From NCBI GenBank assembly GCA_024529925.1, contig JAFEUB010001017.1:357501-421500 (forward strand): a DNA stretch of 64,000 nt, written 5' to 3'. The notes under the pieces are model-generated. The model was not told the DNA's origin. It worked only from the letters and a program-made list of their open reading frames with translations, and ran no database searches. The position numbers and the translations under genes were made by a program. Below are positions 12,467 to 25,400 of this stretch, one piece after another (the first letter of the stretch is position 1; each line of letters starts with the position of its first letter). The stretch comes from Ophthalmolycus amberensis (Eukaryota > Chordata > Actinopteri > Perciformes > Zoarcidae).

Positions 12467-12821
12467 GCTGCAACTAAATATTCATACTATCTTAAATTCA
12501 TAATGTTGTCTACTAATCTATTAATTGTTTGGTTTGTGTCAAAATAAAACGGTGAAAGATGCACTCGCTTGTTTGTGTTATCTTGACAGCCATGTAAACC
12601 CCAACTATGTTTGATTTACTATTAAAAGGACAGAAAAGGTAAAGAATATTACAAATTCGAAAGGTTTAAACCAGTTTAGTGTTTCTATCTATCAATCTAT
12701 CGGAAAAAAAAACCTTGAACATTATCATTTTTAGGAATAAATGCAGTTGGAGGCAGATGGGTACGCAAATGGAGAGTTTGATAATTTTTTGTCTTTCCCA
12801 CTGACTCATCTCACTCACACA

Positions 12822-12829
12822 CACACACT

Positions 12830-12875
<46 letters not shown>
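12822..12875. repeat. (CA)n microsatellite
   Basis: A CA run preceded by CT/CA mixed repeats; another lies at 13,061-13,087. Nothing else was recognised from 12,550 to 14,700. Confidence 0.93.
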
Positions 12876-12877
<2 letters not shown>

Positions 12878-14699
12878 TACAGTATAATCAGAGTCCAGGG
12901 CGATGCTCTGGAAGGTGGAGGTAGAGGGAATCAGGCTGGGAGCTTCTATAATTAGAGGAGAATGCACTGCTGTGTTGTTGAATGTTTAATGTCAGGCCTG
13001 CAGGCAGGACAGTCGCAAAAAAACAAACCTCTTAGCCCCTCTTAACACACACATATCGACAACACACACACACACACACACACACACCGAGGGCCCGTAC
13101 AGAGACGGAGGTGAGCAGCAGTAGCAGAGCTAAACTCCAAGAATGAATTCAGGTTTCAGAGAGGAAACGGCTGCACAATACACGGACACACACAAACACA
13201 CACACACCCAGTGCGTCTGACAACTGAGCATGTAATTCCCAGCTATTGTCTGTAACCTGAAGCACACAATGACACGGGAACCCAAACCTCCTCTGGATGA
13301 GGTAACGGTCAAACACACATGACGAGAGGGAGGAACTGCTGCCGACATGGACCGAGATTATTTGACCTTACATCCGTTCACATAAATATGCTGTTGTTGT
13401 TTTTAAAGGAATCTGGTTGGGTACACCTTCCAGCAAAATAACGTGTTGGTGTTTTGGGCAGAATTTGGTGCATAAACAACCAACAGCAACAGATAACATT
13501 ACTGATGGCTCAGTTGTGTGTCCCGGTGTATTCCAGCCGGCTCAATAGCAGGCCTTCCCCTACTGTAAGTGAATGCATCATTAAGGTTATCAGACACACC
13601 TGTGCTTTTTCCTACTATGACCTGTCACAATGTCTGCTGTGACAAAGGTCCATTAATCAGTACAATGCATTCCTTTCTTGAACAAATGCATAACTGAGGA
13701 AACATGTTCGATAAGGATTGCATTGAATTTGGTTTTTAACGAATAGTGAGCGATATATATGTGCTCAGCAGTTTATGGATGAACGATGTAACAATGACAA
13801 AGTTTATAAATGACCTGAAATATACTGGGAATGTGGCTTTATCTGTGGTGAAATGTCTCACTTATCGGCGAACTGTTTATCGATATATAACATTATTATT
13901 ACTATTGGTCGAGGTCTTGGTATCAAATTGTGGATTGTAGCTCAAAGGGAGCACCAGCTGGGTGGTGTCTACTTCATGAAAGATGTTAAGTCATTAAAGA
14001 ACATTTGTCATTTATTTTCAAGCGGTCACAACTCTGTGCCTCCATCTGTGCTGCTCATCTCCATCCAAAGCGAACGTTCATGAACACACCGTTTACACTC
14101 TGAAAAGCATGATCGTAAAAATATGTCCTCAATCCAAAATAAACCCACAAAATATCCACATCATATTCCCGAGGAGTGTTTGTGGGGCTCATGTCACAGT
14201 ATCAGAGCATCTCCTTCTGTTCTGAGCTCGACTGTCTCCTCACTCACAATCCGATGCATTGGTTTTCTTTCTCCACAGGAAAATACAGCTTGTCCTCATC
14301 CCAAACAGTGACCAGGGAGGGGCACAGCAGAAGGGGAGGTTTTTAAAAAAGGGAGAAGACTTCAACTCCAACACATCGTGGATGACTGTATGGGCTGAAG
14401 ACATTTTGTTTTTAGAGTTTTTGATTATTTCCCGACATGCAGCGGCTGTGAGACTGGACGCTGGTTTGTTTCCTCCCTACATGGAACACGGAGATATTAT
14501 GGTCCTCACTGTGTAATTCGGGTGGTCCTGGTCTTTGTCGACCCTGCTGACTGACAGACACAGATAATGTGACCGTCATGCTCGTTAATAACCACACAGA
14601 AAGGCTGGCGGCAAACCGCTACACTCCCTTTGAAGTGGCAGCTTCTCTATAAAGCAGTAGATCTCATTAAATCCTCGACATGTCAGACTGACAGCTCAT

Positions 14700-15130
14700 G
14701 CAGCAGAGGTGCGTTCCCTGCCGGGCCACTTACCCCGCTTAGGACCGGTTCTCATCGACGGGAGAGGCTGGGGGAGCGCTGCGACGCTCGCTTCCTCCGT
14801 GCGTGTCTCGATAAAGCTGGAAGTATAAACACTCCTTCGTTCACGTGCCCGTCTCTTTCCTCTCGCGCTCGGAGAGCTCCCGGCAGGTGACCGCGGCCTT
14901 TTCTCTTTCCTGCGCTGCGCTCGCGGGGCGCTAAAAACTCAAAGTTAAATCTCCGCAGCTCGCCTCGTTCCTCGTCTCTCTCTCCCCTCTGACGTTGTGG
15001 AGGAAAGCCCCGGTCGGTGACGCCACGCCGTAGACAATACGGAAACCCCACCCCGTGTCGTCACCATCCTTCAGGAACTTCGTTTACGAGAAGAAAAACC
15101 GAGACGCGTTTACGGGAAAGAGGAGTCAAA
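14700..15130 (-). promoter_or_regulatory. CpG-rich block, candidate remote promoter/5' exon
   Basis: GC-rich sequence with frequent CG dinucleotides contrasts with the AT-rich surroundings. On the minus strand it contains a good splice donor (GCGGGGTAAGTGG, about 14,727-14,740). Together with a plausible acceptor 40 nt upstream of the rnf19b ATG, this would fit a non-coding first exon of rnf19b spliced over about 14 kb. That link is inference. It could instead belong to a non-coding transcript or be a free-standing enhancer. Confidence 0.35.
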
Positions 15131-16353
15131 AGGAAACTAACTGAGAAGTGTAAAGGACTCTTAGGTTCTGTGAATATGTCCGACATACCTTTTAATTAGA
15201 AGTTACTTAAGTTAATCACTTCCTGCTAGCCTTTATTTTGTATGTCCCGTTTTACGTTTTGGGTCCTTTATTTAGAAATATTCTTTGGCGAAACCGGAAG
15301 CCGATCCAAATCTCGTCAGAGTATGTTAGCTTGACTTCGCCACAAGAAAAGTATGAAATTCACGGTACAGACAAAAAGGGAAAGTATTATAAAATATATT
15401 ACTCCGCAATAAGAGTTTAATAATTAACGGTTAAGCACCTAGCTGGAACGGGAACAAGGTATTGTGTGTTCATTGTGTTTGATGTTTCAACTGGATGCTA
15501 ATGTTAGTTTAACAGATATAGCTAAATGACTAGGCTGTGGTTTTGAGCTGGCATTGGCATCTGGTTGAAACATTAATATATGCTCCCATGTATATTTAAA
15601 TGTTATTTTCTGAATGTTTAAACTCGTAAGAGCTCATTTATGTTTTATCTGTTCCGTAGCTCTTACGATGTTTTCTGGAGAAAGGAGAAAAGTTAATTTG
15701 TGTTCATCAAAGTAAAAGTCAACGGTTGAACATCAATAAAGGCCTCTGAAACATCAGTACGCTTCACCATTGTCCGGCTGGGGTCCGCTACAAGAAGTGT
15801 TTTTGTTTTGGTGATGAAGTAAACAAAGAGCATTGTGTTCAACTCCAGGTAGCTATTGTGTTTTATCACTGCACTTAACAGACAATAGTATCTGGAGGTG
15901 CTCTGTTACGGTAAGCTGATAATGTGTTTGTCTGCTACAAGTTCAGACATGTCCTAACCCAGCGGTTCCCAAACTTTTTAGGCCGCGCACCCCCTTCTAC
16001 ATCCCGACCGGGTTCACGCACCCCCAATCCCCCACACCTTAAAAAAAAGAAGCAACAGAGCCTATTTATTACCGCATAGAAATCGGACCAATGAGAGAAC
16101 AGTTTGCTCACGCGTGGCGTTTGTTTACAATATTTAGTCCGCTGTTAAATGTTGCAGTGTGAACACAAACCGAACAAAGGTGCAACTGCAACATTGTATC
16201 AGAACAAAGCAAACGAACTGAAGGTGTGAAAACGCCCTGAAACACTGCAACAAAGTTTCAATACATTTCAGTTACACAAGGCGTCACTTTTAAAGAGCAA
16301 TCAGGATGGCGAGGACACACGCACAGGCAGATTGCATCACATTTAATTTACAA

Positions 16354-16610
16354 TTAACCATACATAGAATGAGACTGCAGTTGTTTTGGGCTGTTTTGTA
16401 ACTCCTCCAATTTCGATATAAGGCTTTGACTTGCACTGGCATGCTTGGTGTTCAGGTGGCGATGTAAATAACAGGGTTTCAGACAGCTGTTAGCCAGAAC
16501 CTCACTGCACACCAGGCACTGTGGCTTTGGGCAATCTGCATTGGCAATCCAAGTCAAGCCCAGACCCAGATCATTTTCATCATATTTTCTCTTTTTTTTC
16601 CCAGTCGGAT
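16354..16610 (-). pseudogene. BED-finger fragment of Buster-type hAT transposase
   Basis: The minus-strand reading gives a basic KKKRKYDENDLGLGL lead-in followed by the C-x2-C...H-x4-H pattern CLVCSEVL...HRHLNTKH. Then comes a helical LISKLEELQ segment, after which the frame stops. The BED finger is the DNA-binding module of hAT transposases; the RNaseH-like catalytic core and dimerisation region are not present here. Confidence 0.7.
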
Positions 16611-16890
16611 GCTCTCTCGTTTCCTCATTTTTTACCTTGACTCCGCGATGGGCCTATGTGCTCCCGATTTGTCTGTGCAATCCCTTCCTCCTTCCTCCGT
16701 CTCATCTTCCTCTGACTCCCGTTCGATTTCTTCTCCCGGTCTCTCCCCAACGCACCTCTCCGTTTCTCTCTCTGTCCCTCTCCTCTTTTATGACTGATAG
16801 CTTCAGATGTCCCACCTGACAGTTTCCCCGATATTAATTATTACACCATTAGACCACCATTACATTTTTCCACTCGCGCACCCCCTAGAG

Positions 16891-18308
16891 CAGGGGTCAG
16901 CAACCTTTACTGTCCAAAGAGCCATTTTGCTCTATTTTCCACCAAATAAAATGTGTCTGGAGCCGCAAAAGCTATTCGATATCACAGCTTATATACGTTT
17001 TATATATAGTTATATTATATGTACAAAAACTATAGTTTGTTGTATTTATGAAATAATAGAACAAGAATAAAGACAATTATTGACATTTTATTGCTATTTT
17101 AACTTTCATGAAGAGAAAAAAAATACACTGGCATGTGTCGGCCTACATTGAGGTCACAGAACTAAACACAGAACTATGCAGGCCTTGAGTCCTCCCCATA
17201 GTTGTGGGAAATAACTTGGAAATAAATATAACATATAGCTGCAGAAGTGAATCAAACACGGAACAATTCAAGTCTATTTGGGTCCTCATGTTTGTGGAAA
17301 ATAAATAAAATAACTTTGAAATAAATATAACATATAGCTGCAGAAGTGAATCAAACACAGAACAAGTCAAGTCTATTTGGGTCCTCTCCCCATGTTTGTG
17401 GAAAAAATATTAAATAAAAAGTAGCTTACTTTGAAATAAATATAACATATAGCTGCAGCCTAATATCTTAAAATGAGTGAAGATAAAAAATAGGCAGTTT
17501 GTATTTAAGTAAGACTAAAGTCCATTTCAGTGCGATGTCATCCTCTTCTTTCCTCAGACACGTACAGCCATCAACCGTCGCGCCTGAACATAAAAACACA
17601 ACTACATCAGTTCAGGATCTAAAATAAATATTTTTCTCCAAGATAATAGCCTATTAAATGATTGTGTTCTCACCTGTTTAATGTGACTTTTGTTTCTGAA
17701 CATCGCTGCAGAGTTTCTCTATGTCAGGGCTGTAAGATGTGACTTTGAGCTTCAAACAGGACTGCAGGCTGTCATCTGTGAGGCGGGAGCGATATTTAGC
17801 GCATCTCCAGCTTGATATTTTTCAGCAAATGCTGTGTGTTTGGTCTGAAAGTGTCTTTCAACATTCGATTTTTTGTTGTTTGCAAATTTCTCGCCACATA
17901 TTAAGCATACAGGTAGGCCAGCGTTGTTGGCAGTGAACGCAAATAAATACGTCCACGCAGAATTAAATTCTCTATTTTCTTCCAGGAGTTTTCTTTTTTT
18001 GGATTTATCCATTGATAACCTTACCGAGTCTGCAATCACGACGAGCCACCTGCAGGGGAAGGCGCTTGACGGCGACGTAATAGGATGTGACGCACATTTT
18101 AGTTGACTAAATATTAAAACGTTTTTTTATTTTCCGTGACACAGTATCACCTCAAACTCCAAGATATGAGGTGTTCACTTTGAAAGATTGTCCACTGACA
18201 AAAAACATAAAAATAATTTTTTTTTTTTTTGCACAAAGATTCAGGGAGCCGCAACAGAGGGGCTAAAGAGCCGCATGCGGCTCGCGAGCCGCGGGTTGCC
18301 GACCCCTG
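16891..18308 (-). mobile_element. Nested hAT transposon (GTF2IRD2/Charlie-like), inside the 15,960 element
   Basis: The termini CAGGGGTCAGCAACC and GGTTGCCGACCCCTG are inverted, with a perfect 8-bp duplication CCCTAGAG (16,883-16,890 and 18,309-18,316). The target is sequence of the outer hAT, so this insertion is younger. On the minus strand (17,752-18,010) it encodes the start of a transposase: MDKSKKRKLLEENREFN, then LPVCLICGEKFANNKKSNVE and RHFQTKH. The rest of the ORF is lost. AT-rich sub-terminal repeats at about 17,200-17,460 (unit containing AATAAATATAACATATAGCT) are tandemly repeated three times. Confidence 0.9.
17752..18010 (-). pseudogene. N-terminal transposase fragment of the nested hAT
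   Basis: About 87 codons with a zinc-binding C-x2-C and H-x4-H (CLICGEKF...HFQTKH) and the motif NREFNSAWTYLF. This arrangement is typical of GTF2IRD2-like hAT proteins in fish. The reading frame ends soon after AGDA and no catalytic region follows. Confidence 0.7.
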
Positions 18309-18373
18309 CCCTAGAGGCAGCTCGCGCACCCCACGGGTGTGAGCACCACACTTTGGGAATCCCTGTCCTAACC

Positions 18374-21300
18374 TAATGATTTACTAAAGTACTGTACCCA
18401 AGTACAGGTCTGACGTAATTTACTTGAGTATTTCATTTTATGCTCCGCTACAACATTTCAGAGGCAAATCTAGTAATTCTTACTTGATTATTTGACAGTT
18501 TTAGTTACTTACTTTAATAAAGGAATCAGTTTATACAATTTCAGAAAGATGGTTTAATCAAAAATAATTATTGAAAGCTGAAAGAGTTAAAACTAATATT
18601 AAACAAAAAAGCTTTACAAATAAAAAGCTTTTTCAAAAATGGCAAACAATTTGTTGTATCAACTCTTTTCTTTGCAGGGTGCCAAACCCGAGGTTGTGAC
18701 CCACTGGACTGAAGAGAACTAGATGTGTATACAGCATTTAAACTAACTCCATTAAGATGCTGCTTATGCACGGATGTATCAGTATCAATAATGGAATTCA
18801 TTATATCACTAACGGGTGATGATTTTCTGCAAAACACTTTATTTTTTACTCTTAATTAATTCAATTCTAAAAAGATTTGCTGTTGCCTCAAACTTTAGTT
18901 TAGAAAAGCAAGTAATTCATTAGCAAAAAGCACCGGACACACATTGAAACAGGTTGGCTTTTGCAGTTGCTCGCAAACAAACACGTCTTTCTTTACCGGG
19001 ACAACATCATCCATCCTCGTTTCACTTTGACTAAAACAAAAGCAAATCCAACAGGAGGTGTAATAAGAATTCTCATCTCCAAACAACAACAAAAGAAAGA
19101 AGCGAAAGCTGCAAAAAATGGGATGATTGGACTGTAGGAAACCATGAGATTTATTCGAAGGAGAAACATGAGGAATACGAGCCCGACAGCAGCACAAAAT
19201 ACACCTCGACTTCTAATAAGTCGAAGGACTTCCTATATTTTCTGATGCCCGCCCGCCCGCCCCAACCCCCTTCGTCTGTCCACCCACCCGAGATCTTTTG
19301 CCAAATCCAATCCTTCACCTGGGGGCAGCTCAGCATTCAACCAGCTGGAAGAGAGAAGGAGAGATAGAGAGAGGGGAAGAAACGTTGTGGGTGAATTACA
19401 GAGGAAATGAAACATGACTAATAACATTATTTTGGTCTTTTAAATGCTGGAACTGTCGAGAGCAACGGACGAAAAAAAATGAGTCCTGTCCACCTCGGAG
19501 TGCAACTTGGGTGCCAGCGCTCCCATTTAAAAAGTCACATTCATTTAATCGTGAACAAAACAAAACGGCAAGGTGTCTAAATCTACACATTCACAGCTTT
19601 CAATGAGCAATAAATACAAAGAAACTAAGGCATCAGTGAGCACAGGATAGAATATTAAAAAGGGAAATTTAGCATGAAATTGTCTCGTTGAGCTGAACAA
19701 GAGACTGAAATCTGCCTACTGGGCCTCCCTGAACATCTGCCATTGTTTTTCATCACAACAACCCCAGAGAGAATACAAACACATCAGTATTCAAGGGAAA
19801 GTGCAGGTGACACGGTGTGCATGCGAGATGTTTCCACTGAACACTAACAGCAGGTGACTACAGAGCAGGAACACTAGTAGGTCAAGGAGGCAGAGAGGAA
19901 GAATACCCAAAAAGCCCAAAGTCACAGGAGAGTTCAGAGGCAGTGTTCAACAGTGGTATCACGGGAGGGGGAAAGAAATCACTACTTCTGTTGATAATTT
20001 AACTTTTTTTTTTTCACCACAACTCCGATTGTGGTAGTAGAATATTTCTACGGGACAAAACACAGTAAGCTAGTACTCTAAAGTCCCCGCATACGGGACA
20101 AAAAGAAGGTAAAGCGAAACCTCTGGGAGCAGCAGGAACAAAAGCCTCGATTCAAAACGTCTCAAAAGGTGAAATTGACCTTCAGCTCGTCTCTTTGAAC
20201 CAGAGACACAGACTTCCTTTCTCTAACTTTCAATGTCACTGATAAAAATGATTTAAGTATGTTGATCCACCTCTGAACTCTGAACATTTCCCGGTTATAA
20301 CAAACTTCTCATTAGGTACAGGGGACTTACTAAAAGACATGCTCTCCATTTCAAAACGAATTTCTTGCAATCCCATTTTTTCGTAACAAGCTATTTTACA
20401 GGTTTGTAAATGACGATCGAGATTAAAATAACCGGCGCTCCCACTGATGGATTCTGACGCGTTCTGAGAGAAGGCAGACGGGAAATCACATGCACGACTA
20501 GGAGGAAAATGACAGCTGCATGTTGCAACCGCAACTTTGTAAACCTCGTAAAACCAGAGACGGCGTCGAGCCACAGTGAGCCGACGTCACACACTGGAAG
20601 GTCATCGGGGAAGATTCAGCTACTTCGATGCGGTCCGCTTCGCGGCTGAGTGCATCTTCATCTGACAATTAGCTGGAACAATCAAAACGCAGAGTTCATT
20701 TTCAGCCAGAACAGCCCCTCAAACGTCCAACACAGGTCATTCATGGAGTCTGAGAGAGGAGAGCGGTGCGAGGAAGAGGTAGATTATACTGATGGACGAC
20801 AAAAGGGACACATGGGGGGGGCCTTCATTTGAAGCCTCTGATTCTGGACTGAGCTGGAGGTCTGAGATTAAAACCTCGAGAGATTTTGTTATGAGTGTCA
20901 CAAAAGTTTAAAAGGTTTTCAAAGTCTGACACTGTGAGCCAGCTCAGATAAAATAACTGCCAATATTTGTTCAAATTTTGGCAACTTAGCACCATCAAAA
21001 GTAAGCCGAAGTAGCAGGTCCTGGTTACGATGTACCCCAGTGTGTACGGATAACCATTACTGGATTACTTTCATACTGAAGAACACTTTAAAATGATTCT
21101 TAAGCACGCTCGGGAGTGAAAAAGAGCATCTTTTGTGTTTGAGTGGTTTTATGGGCATTTCTTTGCACTGGGCATGACGGATAATGACGTTCTCAAAACG
21201 TGTAAGACACACTGAATCTAAAAAAGGTGGATCATGACCGAGTGTTCAGGTTTTATTAACTAAGGGCAACATTTGACACAAATTGCGTTGTTTCTGAATT

Positions 21301-21776
21301 GCCTCCATGAGCTGTGTCACAGCCAGCAGTTTGAAACCTTTGATCCTGTACAGATTATGCAAAATGATTATTCTGTATTTCTTAATTTAATACTAGGCAA
21401 GCTACAAATGTTGGATTTTAGGTTTCATTAATTGGCGTTTCCTCAGCCTAACTTCTCAGGCAATAACACCATGCATCGTGGTGCATCGTGTTCTTTTCAA
21501 AGCGTTGAAAGGGTCATTGCAGTTTTATGACACTCGATGAAAACCCAACAGCTTCCTCTCTCAGTGCCACAAATTAGAGCTGAAAAAGACTAGCAGGCTG
21601 GACGATGCATGTCTCATGCTTCTAATGTATTTCTACCTTTAAAGGAAGTGAAAGAGTAAGGCATGTAGCTGATAGGAAGAGGGTGAGAGACTCAGGAAGA
21701 GCAGAGGGCAAAGTCATCGATTAAACAAGAGCAAGCCTGTCCAGTGAAGGCAAACAATATGCAACGAGCGGCAATA
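18374..21776. other. Intergenic sequence without recognised gene
   Basis: The sequence is AT-rich with short repeats. A minus-strand 112-codon ORF at 20,236-20,574 shows no motif, splice context or composition that I can link to a protein family, and I do not call it. Confidence 0.5.
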
Positions 21777-21782
21777 TTTATT
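21777..21782 (-). terminator. ak2 polyadenylation signal (AATAAA)
   Basis: TTTATT on the plus strand reads AATAAA on the minus strand, about 420 nt downstream of the ak2 stop codon. It is the best-placed hexamer for ending the ak2 transcript. Confidence 0.5.
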
Positions 21783-22203
21783 ACACCTTCTGGTGAACAG
21801 CATCTCTAGAAACGTGCATGGCTTTCTGCTCAATGTCCCAACAGTGAACCTCATCTCTACGTTGAAGGCGCGGTGCTTAGCTTGTTTTCTGTCTGCGTAC
21901 ATGGTTCCTTTCAGACTTGATTTGGCGATGAAGAGCAAAAGAAAAAAAAAAGAAAAAAAGAAAAAAAAGAAACTTTCAATCCTTTCCGTTTCTACAACAG
22001 GGATCACACTGGTGGAACATTGTGCATTTCTTGAATTGCGGATGCCACACTGAGCCTTCGTCCTCCACGTTTACGCCTCGCAAAGTTACATTTTGTTGCC
22101 ACTGTGATACATGATCGACTCTTGTGTAATCTCCACCCATGAAGGGGAAAAAGAAGGAAGAACCCGTCGGAAGGGAAACGAGAAGGATGGAAAAAAGGGT
22201 TTT

Positions 22204-22449
22204 TTAAGTGAAGAACACTTGGTCTTTACAGGCGACGGCTCGGGCGGGGATTTCCGTGGCATCGGAGAAGGCGGCCACGATGGAGGCAAAGACGACGTCC
22301 GGGCTCTGGGCGGCGTTGATGGCCGCGTGCAGGCCCCTGGCACTGTAGTAGTTGACCAGAGGGACTGTCTGCCGGTGGTAGGATTCCAGGCGGGAGTGCA
22401 GCGCCGTCTCGTTGTCGTCGCTGCGGCGAATGAGCGGCTCGCCGGTCAG
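22204..22449 (-). CDS. ak2: ak2 exon 6 (C-terminal coding exon and stop)
   Basis: It begins after a CCCTCAG acceptor with LTGEPLIRRSDDNE and includes PDVVFASIVAAFSDAT. It then continues EIPARAVACKDQVFFT to a TAA. In mammals an isoform-specific intron separates the '...SKAT' and 'CKDLVMFI' parts. Here the two parts are contiguous, with 24 extra nucleotides between them, too short for a vertebrate intron. They are read as coding. Confidence 0.88.
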   Translation of the reverse strand: MTGEPLIRRSDDNETALHSRLESYHRQTVPLVNYYSARGLHAAINAAQSPDVVFASIVAAFSDATEIPARAVACKDQVFFT

Positions 22450-25400
22450 CTGAGGGGAGGACAGGAGAAAACACACGAGGAGAGGGACAGAGAGAAAGAA
22501 AACAGACGGAGATGGTGAAACCTGTCCTATCAGGTATCGGCCAGACCGATCCATATTAAAATCAGTCGCATCCATTCAGCCCCGACATGTTACCCAACAT
22601 GAAAATGATCCCGATGAGTTTTAAATCTGGGAAGAAGAGGGCTCTGGTACCTGATCTCTACACCAAACCTGTTGACTCTTTTAAATCCATATTTCCTGGA
22701 AACTACAACAGTCACATTTGAGCACAGACCATATGGCTCTCATTATACTTAATGAGAGTTCATGTGCCCAATTGCTCCTCACACTTTCCTCCTAGAATGT
22801 TTTGTTTTCTTCCCATTACTGTGAAATGCTGCTTAAACTACCACAAAGTGAACACGTAACGTGCTCCATCAATTACCTGCCTCTGCTGAGTAAAGTCAGC
22901 CATGGGAGATGAACATCTAAACAGCAGCATCACTCATTTAATACATAACCTTAGAATGGAATCATCTCTCTCTCTCTCTCGCAGAAATGCCAAAAATAAT
23001 CTTGAATAAATAAATGTAAAGATCAACCTCTCAAAGCCAAATTGTCTCTCTTCAGTGGTTCCTCCACCAAGCTGAACTCTTCTCTGACATCCAAATGAAT
23101 GAAAACAACATCTTCTCTAACGCAGAGTCTCTTATTTTTAGTTTGTCCTGATTAAATACAATGAATCAAAGGATGATGGCTAAACAGAAACACCTCAAAG
23201 TATTAAATGAGTAAACATTTTATACGTTCAGATTGCATCAAAGCACTTCAGTCTGAGGTTGGCTGATTGTCACCAGTCTCCAGCTTGGCTGTGGTTTTAG
23301 GTAGGTGGCACTTGAGCCAAAAGTGGTTTCCAAGTGGGTTGATAGTGAAACTACTTACGTCATCCTTCATGGGCTCTTTGGGGGGGTTGAACTCCTCGTG
23401 ATAAGAGCGGCCACTCGGCTGATGAATTAGTCTGAGGAAACAGGGAAGAGGAGGAGGACGGGACAACAAGGACGGAGAAGAAATGAGAGAGAGAGCAGAG
23501 GAGGACAGACGAAGGTTAGACGGCCACAGTGACTCACTAACTACTTACCTGTCCTGTTCACATAATGCCCTTTCTTCTTTTTGGGCGTGTAAAGGCAGCA
23601 GGCGGCCACCTCCTCGTCCTCACAAAGGACCCCCGCAGACAGTAAGACGGCTCTTTGCAAACTGCCCTCCATTCACTCTGAACACTGTGCCGCCATAACA
23701 AACATGAAGAAAGGATTTCACAACAGCACCGACACGTGTTCACGATGAAGGTCTGAACACGTCTGCCCGCTCAATGTGCTGAGTCAGCGTCAAATCAGAG
23801 CAAGGCCTGTTATGTTGAATGGGTTCAAAGCGGTTGTGTAAATAATGACTTGCTGCACGGCGGGGGGGGGGGGGGGGGGGGAAGAGATGGAAAAGTACTA
23901 AGAGACAAGGAGACGCTGCCAGTTAAGTTTTTTAAGTGTTTGCTTTCACTACAGGCCTCAACCTGTTGAGCTTACATAAATGCATCAGTGCCAGGTCAGA
24001 CCACAAAGAGTACAGAAGAGCTGCATCACCAACAGGTTAGAGGCCGGCTTACTGAATCACTCTCTCCCACACGTAATGCACACTTAAACAAACGGTGTCA
24101 GAGGAGAACCTCCTCTTCACGAGGGTCAGTCTTACTCTCACCCTTCACTCAGTCAGTAAGAGACACAGACAAATGGGTTTTTCCTCTCGTCTGAGAGGTT
24201 GAGGGTGCATCGCAGTAGAAACCCCCTCTGCCATCGTCTCGTTACGCCAGGAGCCTCCCGATAGCGCAACACAGATGGTTTGAAATTGGTCAATGTCCCG
24301 AAACTATCTGAAAGCACCGTGTGGGAAAAGTGAGGTCATCTTTCTTGACATCGACAATACATCTTCACCATTACCTCCTGTGTCTGTTCCTGTAAATGTG
24401 AGGGTCACTAATGAGCTGTAGCTCCATTCTAACACGCGTGTCCCTCTGGAGACTCACGATAAAGTAGCGTATAAAAATACAGCGAGGCCCTTAGCGGAGT
24501 TCAGGACATTTCATCAGGGACGGACACGGGTACGTCTTTAAGGATTCATCCTGCGACCCCCTCAGACCACCTTCTTAATCGCGTGCCTTCCCGCTCCACT
24601 TCCCTCCAGCATCATCTCACCGTCCCAGACTCTTCTGTTCACGTGAATCAATCTACATGCTGCTTCTCATTCAAAAGGAGCAGCAGCATCCCGGTAACTC
24701 ATGAACTACTGTTGTGAGAAACTCAAAACAGATTGGATCCTCTCCTGGATGATTCGTTCCCCCTCAGGCCGGGTCCTACCTGCCACAGATCCTGCGGACC
24801 AACAGAGAGTCATCGACGGCGAACTCGATCACCGAGTCCAGGTTCTCGTGTCTCTTGTCCAACAAGTCGTCCAGCTGCAACGGACAAACGCAGGAGTCAA
24901 ACATACGACATGACTGATGTCTGTTGTTCATGACAAGGCTTTCTTTCTAATAATAAAAACAGCTGGATGTGAAAAATGTAATTCTCATAGCAGATGCATT
25001 TATTTTTACTTTACACAATTTGTCTCTTATTCACACACGGAATAGTTTTGTTTTTTAATTAAATGAAAGACAAAACGATGCCTTCATTTGCATCATATTA
25101 TTAGAGACATGGCTTTATTCATACATATATTGGATCATATGCAAGTAAAAAAACTCCTTGTTCTCTCATCTATTCACATTATTTGTGTTATTTTTTCTGG
25201 TGAAAAAATATGAGATTGAGATAGTCATTCTGGGAAATAATGTTTTTCTATTTTATAGATTTTTTATATAATAAAAACCTCATTGACAGATTGAAAGCTT
25301 CTGCTATAATGCAACGCCAATGCTTTTTTGTGATTGATATTTGAGAAATAAAAGAGTTTTTAGTTTTATCACCATGCATTTAATTAATTCGTCAGTTAAG

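Larger units (their letters stand above)
15960..18365 (-). mobile_element. hAT transposon (ZBED5/Buster-like BED finger), interrupted by a second hAT
   Basis: The left end CAGCGGTTCCCAAACTTTTT and the inverted right end ACTTTGGGAATCCCTG are flanked by a perfect 8-bp duplication, TCCTAACC (15,952-15,959 and 18,366-18,373). Without the nested element the copy is about 0.98 kb. On the minus strand around 16,354-16,610 it encodes a BED-type finger (PQCLVCSEVLANSCLKP, then HRHLNTKH), closest in appearance to the ZBED5/Buster group. The catalytic region is missing, so this is a decayed, non-autonomous copy. Confidence 0.9.

Noticed and set aside
14630..15199. Arg-rich ORFs on both strands in the CpG-rich block
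   Set aside because: The ORFs come from GC-rich composition. There is no recognisable domain and both strands are equally open.
20236..20594. 112-codon minus-strand ORF
   Set aside because: No motif, splice context or family resemblance. Its length is within chance expectation for a 64-kb window.
23545..23600. Possible small minus-strand exon encoding TPKKKKGHYVNRTG with a GTAAGT donor in ak2 intron 4
   Set aside because: AK2 reads continuously from exon 4 to exon 5 in phase (R-LIHQPSG), with no room for this segment in the known protein. It is probably a chance donor.
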